21,224 nt of DNA, taken from positions 8,936-30,159 of the forward strand of contig BEXV01003272.1 in NCBI GenBank assembly GCA_003118195.1, given 5' to 3'. Position 1 is the first letter of the stretch, and each line of letters begins with the position of its first letter. The notes beneath the pieces were generated by a model, which did no database searches, was not told the DNA's origin, and was given only the letters and a program-made list of their open reading frames with translations. A program made the translations under genes and the position numbers. This stretch comes from Hemicentrotus pulcherrimus (Eukaryota > Echinodermata > Echinoidea > Camarodonta > Strongylocentrotidae). This document shows positions 9,032 through 20,200 of this stretch, in pieces.

Positions 9032-10660
9032 CGATTCATCTTTACTACCAAGATATTGTGTATATATTCGTTTAGAGCTATTGTAAATATTCTTTCAAGA
9101 ATTATTTGTTAGTAGTGTATATTTTACAATGATTTTGAAACTGAATACACGTATATCACTATATTTTGCTTCAATATACTTTTGTATTTCAATTTGAAGT
9201 GAATAATTACGTTAAATCTATTTCCTGGTTCATAAAGAAGTCATTGCCTTTATTTTCAATTTACTTTTGTGGTGGCAGGGGGTAATAGAAATGGTCTTTT
9301 CATGGCCTTTTTTAAAGACTTATTTTTTTATATTTAAGATCATAAGATTCAAGTAGAAATAAGTGTAAAATTGTTTCAGTGTAAGTAATATGTATGATAC
9401 CTAAATTTATTAAAACATGTATTTCTCTAGTACTGTGAAGTACATTGCCAATATAAGACTATAAATGTTCATGTACAAGATTACATACATTTTGAGTGGC
9501 CGAATCCAGTCCTTGTTGGAAGCCGTTGTCATCCAATTGATGTTTGGTATAGTAACTGGGTGTAATAGCAGCCATGATTTTGAGCTAGGATTATTGTGGA
9601 ATGTACTGGGGATGCATTATTCTCTGCAACTTGTGGGAGCATGAGAAAAAAACTTGCTGGAACATCTACCTTGAGGAGTGCAAGAGGAAGGTCAGTTAAA
9701 ATGCAGGCCAATAAAAACTATAGCAGTGTACCACCAATGTTGGCCTTGTTAAACTTTGGTCAAGTGGACATTCCTGCTAGTTTTGAGGTGGACTACTTTT
9801 TATCATTGGAGAGAGGGGGGAAGGGTGACATTTTTTTTTTTTTTTTACTTATAGGTGTTGTGCAAAACCTTAGTTATTTTGTTTGAATTTGTGTAAGGTG
9901 CTGTAAAAATTTGTGAAGACTTGTCCAGCCTTTTGCTTCATCCTCCGTTAAACTTTACTAAATATTAAGTGAAAATAGACCCCCAAAAACATTTAAAAGA
10001 AAAAAATCTCTTTTCCATGCATTACAATAATTTTTTTAATGTGCCCTATCCCCCCTCAAATCAGAATGGACATATATTTACATGCCTGATATATATTTTT
10101 TTTTTGAGGGGGAGGGGTGCAAAAAGGCACTTGGAAAAGCCTTACCGGTATATTTTACTTTATTATGGAGATGTAATCATCTCATGAATGTTGCAATAAA
10201 ATATTATTTTTTAAAAATGTGCCTGATAATTCATGTACATGTACTACTCAGTGTATAAACATGGGATAAGAAAGCGTAGACTTGTATGATCTATATAGTA
10301 GACTTTTCTTAAAAGGTGTACACTGTAAATACTAATCAAGTTATTACTAGTACATGTGTTCTTTCATCATTTGTTTATCGAGTGGATCTTTTGTACATAG
10401 ATCAGCTATATTTGGTTATGCACCGAGATTAACATTCCAATCAAGTCTGTTGCAGTTAGATGCTCTACACATTTGATTTTATTTTCTTAATCTGTACATC
10501 CTCCTTTTGCAAAAGTTCACTAAAAAAAGGATTATTTTGTAGAAAAGCTTAAATTTGCAAGATAACTTGAGATGCCTGTGCTGAATGTGGTAAATATTTA
10601 GAATGTTACAAATGTCCATATATTTCATGTTCTTTCAATAAATTATGTGGGTAATCGACA
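9032..10660 (+). other. Probable TMEM248 3' untranslated region
   Basis: AT-rich sequence follows the stop with no sustained coding frame. AATAAA hexamers are at 9710-9715, 10195-10200 and 10637-10642. The one at 10195 is followed by a T-rich stretch, so it is a reasonable main site. Vertebrate TMEM248 transcripts also have long 3' regions. The true end cannot be placed without transcripts. Confidence 0.45.
10195..10200 (+). terminator. Candidate poly(A) signal AATAAA
   Basis: A canonical hexamer followed within 15 nt by a T-rich tract. Alternatives are at 9710 and 10637. Confidence 0.35.
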
Positions 10661-13660
10661 TAAATGTAAATGAAATTTTATGATTAAATGTGAATCTTGT
10701 GGGAAAACATTATTTGTTTGATTAGTCTGTTGGTGATTGATTCATTAAACAAGAGTACAGGTACATGTACCTCGAAAGTTAACATTCAAATGTACGACAA
10801 CCTCTTTCATGTGTTCATTACACACTTTGACCCAATACATGTTATCATGAGGTGAAGACATCCCTTCATTATGTAATAATCGCTGAAATACAGTTTTTAA
10901 TATAGTGAGCACACCTTTAAAAAAAATTATATATCCCATTCCAATAGTACTACATTCCAATGTAACTTTTTACAAAGTTGTAATTCAACATGAGCTTGAA
11001 AACAATGATAATGGTAGACTTTCTGTAAGACTAATGGAGGCAATAATTACTGTATTTCATAAATACATGTACGGAGTGGTGCACTTGGGATATTTGGAAG
11101 AAGGGTGGAAAGGTCTATCTACAACAGTGAAACAATTAAATAAATGACAAAACACTACATAATTTGTCATCATTGTGAAGTTGACCAATACTGCTCATGT
11201 CTTTGATTTGAATGATTCTCTCCTCAACACCTGTTTAAAAAGGGCCTGGAAATTGTTATATTTTGTTTTAAGCGAATGCTTAGAAACTTATTATCTCTAT
11301 AGCTATCTAGAGGTAGCGATCTTATCACTGTTGTTCAGAAATAGAGCATTTTGACCAAGTTCTTGTAATTGAGTATGTTTTCCTTTGAGACAACACAGTG
11401 CACAGTAAAATACTGACATGTATGATGTACACTGATAATCAACATATAGAGGCTAGGATGAAGCCACCAAATTGTTCAATGATATTGAGTAAAGTGGTTC
11501 TTATGATATAACAAGAAGTGAACAAGGAAAATGACAATTTAATAGTATCCATAAAAATTCCATATACATGTATTACATGCAATGTATGTTCCTCAACATG
11601 AAAATAAGTGAAGTCCCTACAAATTATCTTCATTCGCAATGTACACTGAAAATGACAGACCACCCTGCAAATCAGTTGAAAAGTAAACCATGTACATGAA
11701 TTCTGTGATAAAATTTGTCAATTCAGAATGAAGCGAGACTGCACGACACGTTGCTATGTTTGGCATTTATTGAGCAGATCTAAGGTTGCTCCATGGTAGA
11801 GGTATCCCCAAGGTTTGGAGAAGGCCCATTAAAGAACACACCGACTTTGTACCATCAATAATTGCTAGATACCACACTAGACCACAGTACTAGATTCATT
11901 TCATCACTAAAACAGAAAAACTCTCCAGAAAGTTTAAAAATCAATTTCAACCTCGATGGCCAACTATTCAAAATTCTTTGCAGGGTGTGGCTCAAATGCC
12001 AGACGTTTTCTCATAAGGTATTTTGCCTGTATACTGCATACCGGTATTCACAATTTTTCTTGCTACTAACCATCTATAATCTGGACAGCAGGGACTCTAG
12101 AAAGAATCAATAAATTGAATAGATGTTGCCACATATACTTACCTGTATATCTGGCAAAATGTACATGTAATTTCATTCAAATGTATTACTTGGAGGAAAT
12201 GACCTAAATACTTTGAGATAACACACAAAACAAATAAAACAATAACAGAAGTGCTCTAAAAGGCAAAGTTTTAGTAGATCCATTCATGAATTAAAAATCA
12301 TCCTACTCAGTAAATTAATCTGCTCCCTTGAACATAAACAACAAATACCATTAAATTAAATTAATAAAGCACTCGACTATTACATATCTAACTATTACTA
12401 TCACAACAAATACAATGGTTCATACTTCACTTCTAAATTCGAGTGGGACAAAGACATTCTTCAGCAAGATAATCATGCAGGGAAGGTAAAAAAAAAAAAC
12501 ATCACAAAATAATGTAATGTAGCCCAAATCATGAACTGTCACAATTTATATAATTATAAAAAGGATTTGTAATAAACATGTATTTGAATATGAGGAATAA
12601 ATATTTCAAAATGAAAGATTTATTTTGTTTGGGTGCTATATAATATATGTGTGATAATACACTTATTCTTTAAAAAAAATAAAAATATATGTTCATGTCC
12701 TATCCAGTACACTATGGGAGTCATATCATAGCCTCTCCACTTAAATAATCTTGTTACATGTCAACTCCCAATAGGTCTGTTATCATCCTGATGATCATGT
12801 CTTCTTTTTTTTCTCTCGATGCAGTCAAGTTATTTTAAATCCCATTAAAATATAAACAAAGTAATATGAAAATAAAAACATAGCAAGAAAAATATAGGAA
12901 AATGACATATGAGGTCGATGAGATGTGCAAGTAAGTATTCAAATGGACAATTGTAATTTAATGGATGACAATATGAAGATTTTAAAGTATTTCCTGACAT
13001 GATACCTTGGTAGAGAGTTGTAAATGCATTGAACACTATTACATTGTATTGAACATTCGGATTATTCGAACAAATTGTACTTAGGAAGTTGCAACATTAC
13101 TTGTAATCTGAAACATCCCAGTGTTCACAGACTTTGTGTTTTGGGTGATTTGTTTTAGTATTATAGATAAAAGCACTTTATAACAGACACACTGTGTGTT
13201 AAAATACATGTACATTGTATATTAAAAAAAACATATGCATTTTTGTTAATTGCCGGGAGCCCCAACAAATTTCTAGTTGATTTCAAGTAAAACAGCTCTC
13301 ACAGTATTGTCTAAAACAAATAAGTTAAAAACACAACAGCTTAGAGTAGGTCCTTATGTACAGTTTTCGTCATAATGTGGTGTTGAAATGTATGAAAATA
13401 CACGAATAAGCCACGTCAGAGATACTATCTGTAGTCTGTACGTGCATGAATAGATATATGTACAAAACTGTAAAACCCATACAGACGAATGCCGATTAAG
13501 CGTTCAACATGTAGTAATTATTCATTTTTGCATCGGTGAAACACTCTATGCAACACAGGTGGAACTATTATTTTCAAGACGGCAAACAAAAGATTATAAT
13601 GAAGCACCTCCATCACTTTGGCATTGATTATTTTAAAATGCACAAGGTGGGACGTTTCCG
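10661..13660. other. AT-rich intergenic DNA, no gene seen
   Basis: There are only short chance reading frames on both strands. ACATGTAC and related palindromic words are frequent. No transposon ends, RNA genes or splice-bounded exons could be supported. Confidence 0.5.
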
Positions 13661-13665
13661 TTTGG

Positions 13666-14170
13666 TTAAAGGTAATACAAAGTTTTGGTATGGGGTCATG
13701 AATTTGGTTCAAATGAACATATTGGAAGCATATGCGATCCTACAATATGCAGTGATCGCTGTCGCAGTTGAAATCGAGTTTAAAGTTATGAAATCATTAA
13801 TAACAAACTCTTTATGTTGTATAGCGCCCTCTCAAGGTCAAGATATTAATTAAGCTATAAAACAATGTTTCTTGACTAATTTTGACCGGTAAGCTATTCC
13901 CGTTTGGTAGTTATATATCACAACTACATATTCTGAAATTTTCAGGGTCGCAGCTACTATTGTACGGCCGTATGCGCCATTTGAAATTTATCGGGAGTAC
14001 TTATAAATTTTTATTTTCATTTTTTCTCGAAAGCAGAAGTGTTTTAGGGGCTAATTGTTTTAGTGCTTATTATACATCCACAGGGGCATCCAACTATATC
14101 AAAATTGTAAAGAATTATTATCCACCAAATTTTCAAAATTTCCCAAAACTTTGTATTACCGGTCCTTAAA
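13666..14170. mobile_element. Possible MITE with TTAAAGG ends (family C)
   Basis: AAAGGTAATACAAAGTTTTGG at 13668-13688 is matched in inverted orientation by CCAAAACTTTGTATTACC (14143-14160) followed by GGTCCTTAAA. The ends therefore form terminal repeats of about 20-25 bp around a 505-bp unit with no clear coding sequence. No target duplication could be read. Confidence 0.55.
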
Positions 14171-14311
14171 GAGAAGGTTGAGTTCTGGGAAGAGGTGAAA
14201 AATAATTCGTGAACTTTATCATTTGTTATTATGCAAATGTGGAAGAACATCAGATAAGACATGTTCCGTGAAAAGCATGGCTCTTCAAATGCCTGCANTT
14301 CATCTTTAAGG
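14164..14311. repeat. Dispersed repeat D, copy 1, with 9-bp inverted ends
   Basis: The unit starts CCTTAAAGA (14164-14172) and ends TCTTTAAGG (14303-14311), perfect inverted ends. The body (GAGAAGGTTGAGTTCTGGG, GAAGAACATCAGA, AAAAGCATGGCT) recurs in the same orientation at 17496-17625. An N at 14298 marks an unresolved base. Confidence 0.75.
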
Positions 14312-16479
14312 ATCTGTGGATATTTAGGTGACATACATGTATGTATCTCTGAAATGGCTTATTAAATTTAGTGTTAGTCTGTGAGTTATAATTTGTCATT
14401 GCTTTATTACTATTATGAAGTCCCAACATATGCAACATTTCCCAACTATTATGCTGACGAATCTGGGTAAACTTTGCTGGAAACATTAGCATAGGTCGTA
14501 ATTTTCAGGGGGTAGTCTTCAGTTCAGCCACATCACTGTAATAGAAAGGGGAAAAGGAGATAAGAACATTATGAATACCGGTAGTGTAATATAGGACGTT
14601 GCAGGAGGCATACAAATACATGTACTGTTAGATGTTACTCATGACAGACATAGATTTGAACTGTGCTTAATAATAAGAGAAAAAGAAAATGAATCATGTT
14701 GTTATCAATAAAGCTATACACATTATTTACATGGAAGTGGGGACTGGGGACGTAGAAATGTGAGGAAGCTTAGCAACAATTAAACAGGATTTTGCATTTT
14801 AAATAGAACATTTTAGAGCTGAAATATTGTGTGCTCTAGCATTAAATTATAATTTCTTATACTTGTTTTAAAATAGATATTCCTCAGCCACTATATATAC
14901 CCCTGCTTGGCTGCTGGCAGTAAAATATTGTAGAAATGTCATGCATGAGCCTATGGTAAAGTGCATGGGGGACGTTGTTGATTTTAATGATAGGCCTACA
15001 AATGAATGTCCATTTATTTTGAAATAATTGATATAGTGAAAAGGAAGTTGCAGCATGATTAGTTCAAACCGTATTACATTCTGAAAAACAGATATTCTTA
15101 TCTATTTAAAATGAAAAATCTGAAATTCAACGTGGTGAAGAGACAGTACGCATGAGCAGTACCTGCATGCACAGTTTCTCTTTGCCATGTTGAATCAACG
15201 ATATACAAAATGGGATGAATTGGGTTAGGACGAGCAATCACCCTTTTTTCCAACGAAGACTTCTTCAAATTATATTAAATTCTATCAAGTGGTTGAACGA
15301 ATGCCCAGATGGTCTGAAAACATTGTAAGTAAAAATTGTAATTAGGCTACTATACTTCTTTACATTTCAAAAAATATGTGACTTGCTGATTGAATCGTTT
15401 TCCTATGCAGGTGGCAGAGCTCCCTGGACTGGAGTTACACTAGTATGATAGTTATAATAATATTACAAAGCAACACTAACACAGGTTTATAATTAGACCT
15501 TGGGTCTAGAAATCTATATCAAGTGATTATTTTCCATTGCTACATACTTTCAACAGTTTCCAATTTAATTTTAAGTTACTCTGAATTTTTAAGTCAATAA
15601 TTTTACCTGCAGTGTTGTACTGGTCTGTACTTACATTTTCGCCGCTTTCAAAGTAGACTTAACACGGAAAATAACTCATTGGATACGATTACATACAGCG
15701 CCAGCCTTTTAATTATGTGCCTGCGACGATCGGTCGACCTAGCTTATCGCTCACGCAGTCTATATGCATGCAATTAAGCGCACGTACTACATGTACATAA
15801 ACTGTACTCTGTATTGTCAGTGGGAACTCCCATCTAGATCTGTATTGCGTCGTGACAAAAGCCGAGGAAAATAATTCCTTCTTAAAATGTTTACAGAACA
15901 CATGTTGGGTACATTCTCCGTGATCTATGTTCGCTACCGGAAACACTGTAAAGTTTAAATGTATCTTCATACGTACCAAACTAGATGAACATGTAGGTTC
16001 TTCTACCTGATGTTTCTCGGAATCCTGCCTCGATCGCAAGCAATGAGAATTGGGACGCCAAACCATTGCGCGCTATTTAATCAAAGGCAGTAAAAAAAAA
16101 TGTCCTATTATGTGACATAAGGGTACAGTACGTACGCAGGATTTTTCGTTTGATTATAAAAAAAAAATGAAACCATTATGTATTTAAATATTAGAAGAAT
16201 TAGTATGTTGGTTTGTTTAAGATATTTTATTAGTCACTCAGATCTTTCTTTTTCTGTAGCGTAAGAACACCAAATACATAAATTGCGTGCAGCGCGCGCG
16301 TACAGCTAGCTTGTATGATTTTTTTGTCGTCCCTTTAAAAATGTCGGCGTGTAGCATTGGTGGGATTCATGCATGATGACCCGTTGTCTTAACCTTTCCT
16401 GACGCCATGTTGAAAGTTGAGAGTTATACACACAGTATACGGTGCAAAGACTTCTATATTTGAGCACGCTCTGGGTCAC
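14312..16479. other. Intergenic DNA, no supported gene
   Basis: The stretch is AT-rich up to about 15650, then has more CpG (a GCGCGCGCG run near 16290). A 117-codon minus-strand frame at 15713-16066 has no recognisable motif and no convincing splice context. Confidence 0.45.
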
Positions 16480-16845
16480 CTATAGGTAGCAACGTAATAT
16501 CTCATTATACTGCTCACGAGGAGAAAATACATGAACGGTTCCTAATAGCCCTTCACGTAGCATTCTATTTTTTTTTCTAACTGATTTCGCCACGTGTGGA
16601 TCGATTTCGCACTTCGCATGCATTATGCACACATGGTACTCATTCTGCAAGACGGTATCCATTGACGAATACATCTTTGGCATCTCTGACAACTGGTTAA
16701 CCAGTTTTATAAGTATCATCACTTTTGTTATTGCTGGTGACAGAAATCTCCCGGAGAAATCTTCAGCCAACGAGAGAACACGGGCAATAGAATGTGCTGC
16801 TATGATCGCACACCACGTTGATTGCGAATGGAAAGAGTTCTTCAT
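16480..16845 (-). CDS. Unrecognised 121-codon reading frame, doubtful gene
   Basis: It opens at an ATG (complement of 16843-16845) and closes at TAG (16480-16482). The frame remains open upstream of the ATG to about 16884, so it could instead be part of an exon. The predicted product has alternating hydrophobic and charged stretches (AHSIARVLSLAEDFSGRF, ITKVMILIKLVNQL) and a basic run (KSVRKKNR), with varied third codon bases. I recognise no family. A plus-strand frame of 78 codons (16625-16861) overlaps it, which weakens the case. If real, it points away from MORC2, with the two ATGs about 400 nt apart. A TATATAG word lies a few bases before the ATG. Confidence 0.25.
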   Translation of the reverse strand: MKNSFHSQSTWCAIIAAHSIARVLSLAEDFSGRFLSPAITKVMILIKLVNQLSEMPKMYSSMDTVLQNEYHVCIMHAKCEIDPHVAKSVRKKNRMLREGLLGTVHVFSPREQYNEILRCYL

Positions 16846-16861
16846 GAAGCTATATAGATAA

Positions 16862-17253
16862 GCCTGTAGTAGGCGGACGGACAACTGGTGAACTGCATGG
16901 GACGGACAACCAACTTGGTGGTATAGTTTTTGATCTATATAGCATGGCTACAATGTCTCGAAATAATTATGCCAGATAATATGTCATTGTGCCAGATACC
17001 CCGAATGGTTTTTAGCTCCACTGAAAGTCTTTAGACTTTAACAGCACGCATCACAGACATCACGACTTTGCAGTGCATCAGTTGGTACTTAACCCACTCG
17101 ACTCCTTACAAGTTCTTTACATGCGTATCTACTTATCTCTACATCCAGACTTTCCCGTACTATAGGAGGCCGAAGGGAGACAAGTGAGAGACCAATCTCA
17201 GTAAAAGGATTGGTGATAGATAATATACAATATACTGTCAGAAGGAACTGATG
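16862..17253 (+). promoter_or_regulatory. Region upstream of MORC2, probable promoter or 5' untranslated sequence
   Basis: It directly precedes the MORC2 start. It contains the duplicated word GGACGGACAAC (near 16874 and 16901), a CTATATAG word near 16935 and a CCAAT word near 17190. ACTGTCAG, 10 nt before the first ATG, could act as an acceptor if an untranslated exon lies upstream. None of these is diagnostic. Confidence 0.3.
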
Positions 17254-20200
17254 ATGGCAACTGCAACGTATAACTCTCTGAGTCGTGCTGGCTTGACATT
17301 TGAGTATCTACACACGAACTCGTGAGTGTCTCTATCGGGATGTTTAGCCTTTATTTCTTTCTTTTGAACCGTTCGGCTCTGATTTTGCAGTTAGAGACCT
17401 TGTTTATTAATTATTTGAAGATCTACTCTTTTTTTTTCTCCCTCAAGCTTTTCAAGGCGGATTGAATGGAGTCGGCTAGATATTGGCTTATGAAGTTAAA
17501 GAGAAGGTTGAGTTCTGGGGAGAGGTGAATATTTTGCGAGCGTTATTATTATGGAAGTGTGAAAGAACATCAGAGAAAAAAGATTCCCTAAAAAGCATGG
17601 CTTTTCAATTGCCTTCATATTCTAAATATGACACGTGACAGCTTAAAGGTAATGGAATGCCCCAATTTCAAAAAAAATGAAATGAAAGCTCTTAATACCA
17701 ATCATGTGAAAGAATATGTTTTGACTAATACATAATGATAACAAATTTGCCGGGAAACCGCCTACTAAATCATATATTTGGTAAATTTGCTTCTCTCATG
17801 GTCTGTGAGAGATCTATTGAAGTATACATCTTTCTGTGTATAGTGCTTGTAACTTTACGAAGAATGGGCAAAATTTCTTATCATTTTGATGATTCGAGAA
17901 CCTTGCAGATGCTAGATGCTAGATGATCAACCTTTTCTGATCGATTCACAATGCAATCGCATGACCATAACTGGTGTTTACCTTTAAATTGAGGCCCGAT
18001 TTTTATGCCACATGTTTGTGTAGTCCCATATAGATCTTAATGTGTACATTGCTTGTTATTACTTTCCCAAGACTGGACCAAATTGCTATCATTTTGATGA
18101 CTCTAGAACAATGCAGTACATCAATACTTATATGTGCTACATGATCAATTTTTCCTGATTCCACTTCACATCGTTTCTTTCACAGTGCAATCGCATGACC
18201 AGAACTCAACTTTATCTTTAAAAATTAAGCAATTCCTACTTCAGTCTTCAGAATACAACGGCAGATTTTGTAATCAACATATATATGCATTTATATGTAG
18301 ATTTAAGCATAGAAATATGCGTGGTATACACTGGTAAGCGTGTACAGTTGTAATTGAAACATGAAAGTGTGTATGCACTGGATTTATAAAAAAAAACAAA
18401 ACAAAAAAAACATCCTCTTTGGTTCATGGCTTTGAATTGGCAACTTAATTTGATAAAAGAGAGTGAATTTATTAAATAGGGTAATATGTTTTGATTATTC
18501 ACGTGGAATGTTTTCAAAGAACAAACACATTTAAGAAACAACCACGCAAAAAACAGGCCAAGTTGGTAATACATGTGGTTCTCTTTGGTTATATTATGTA
18601 TTAAAGTAGATTTACTAATCATACTCATTGGAAATGGAAATGTGAGCAGGGTAAGTCATCCTTGTTATATTCCAGTATATATATATGTACACCTGTTCGG
18701 TTGAGGCATTGAGCAGTGCAAGAGATGAGGAAAGATAGCTCGCTCTCACCGACGAAGCCTTCCTAGTGGCGTGCCGCCCTCTGATGGTGAGGGCGGCGAT
18801 TTTCTCAGTGATACTTATATTTTTAATTTTTACCAGAGACCTAGCTTTTTATATTTAGCAGAGCTAAATCGCGATTTGTTCACTTCACCTTCATTGCATG
18901 GGTATGTGATTCATTTGTAGGCTCAGCATACTGATTTTCATGTATTGGGTTTGTTGGCGGTATATGGGCTTATAATGTAACCACTCGGCTCCACTTTTAT
19001 AGGCCTTATCTGATCTGATCCTTTCGTTCGATTTCTAATTTGATTACTATGGCTTGGCTGTAACTGTAAGGTTAACCAAACACCGGCATGTTTCCAACTC
19101 CCAAGTATATCCTCAGTGAAATCGTGCCCTACGAAGTAAATTGGAGACCTAGTAAGCTGATTGACCTTTATTAATAGAGAAGTTGTTAGATGCTGCTTAA
19201 GTATCGGCTTGCACGGTGATGGAGATATACATTAGGCTTGTGGTTGTTGTTGTTGTATACATGTATACAAGTTGTTGTATACATGTTTAAAACTGTAAAT
19301 ATTTATTAGTCAAATGCGTTCTTCCAGGTCCAGTTAAACATTTGACAACTATATACCAGGTGTCGAAAAAAAGAAAACCCAACAGTCTCCACTTGAAGAA
19401 AAAAATCTATCAATGGACTACAGACCGGCTGTGATATTCCACCGTATTTAAACCAGGGTAGCATTTCTTTCTAGTGTTACCTTGGTTTAAGATGGTAAGC
19501 TTTGACATTGTTATCCATCACCACATAATTCAGTAAAACCACGGACCTACTTCTTAGTAGATCCTTGGTCAAACCCGACCGGGCCCGACCCCGACCAAAA
19601 TTACGTCAAACATAGAAATACTTTGACCTCAGACTAACTTCGACTTTTATTATTTTTTTTAAAGCCTATAAACGTAGCGTCGGGTTTAAAATTATGGTAG
19701 AATATGGGCCATTGTTCTTACATTATATGTAGATTTCCAGTTCACATTCTATTTTTTTTTTTTTTATAGTGCCCTATGTTTTCTTCTGCAGATCTGCATT
19801 TCATAAACACTTTGATTTCATATCTTGGATAATAAATTAGAGAGCGGTCAACTGTATAATAGATATGTAATTAAACTGGACAAAATAGATGATCGAGTGT
19901 GCAGCCTATTGTAACGTTGGTTGTTGTAGTTGTGGGAGGGAGCGTAGCGACCGACCAGGAACATTTGCAATTTTGGAATACGGAACCAGGGATATGTGAG
20001 TTTAACTCTCATATCCCTGACGGAACTATAAAATCAAGAGCATACTACAGCCAAATTATACAAAATGTAGAATGTACCGAAAAAAAATGTGATGCTTCAA
20101 GCCTTCAACCCCCACCCCCTCTAGTTTCGCGGTCCATGTAACTAAAAATTGGGTACCTAGTTTACAGCCTTTATGTAAAGAAATGTTAATTTCGTTATTT

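Noticed and set aside
9596..9886. Plus-strand frame of 96 codons downstream of TMEM248
   Set aside because: Low-complexity end, no family match, and placed within the probable 3' untranslated region.
11770..11870. Short minus-strand frame ending near the CTCCATGGTAGAGG segment, looked at as a last exon of a convergent gene
   Set aside because: Only about 40 codons, no clear acceptor, and no recognised family.
15713..16066. Minus-strand frame of 117 codons
   Set aside because: No motif, no convincing splice context, and no continuity with the 16480-16845 frame.
18248..18628. Minus-strand frame of 126 codons in MORC2 intron 1
   Set aside because: AT-rich, dominated by Phe, Leu, Ser and Tyr runs typical of chance frames. 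No family match.
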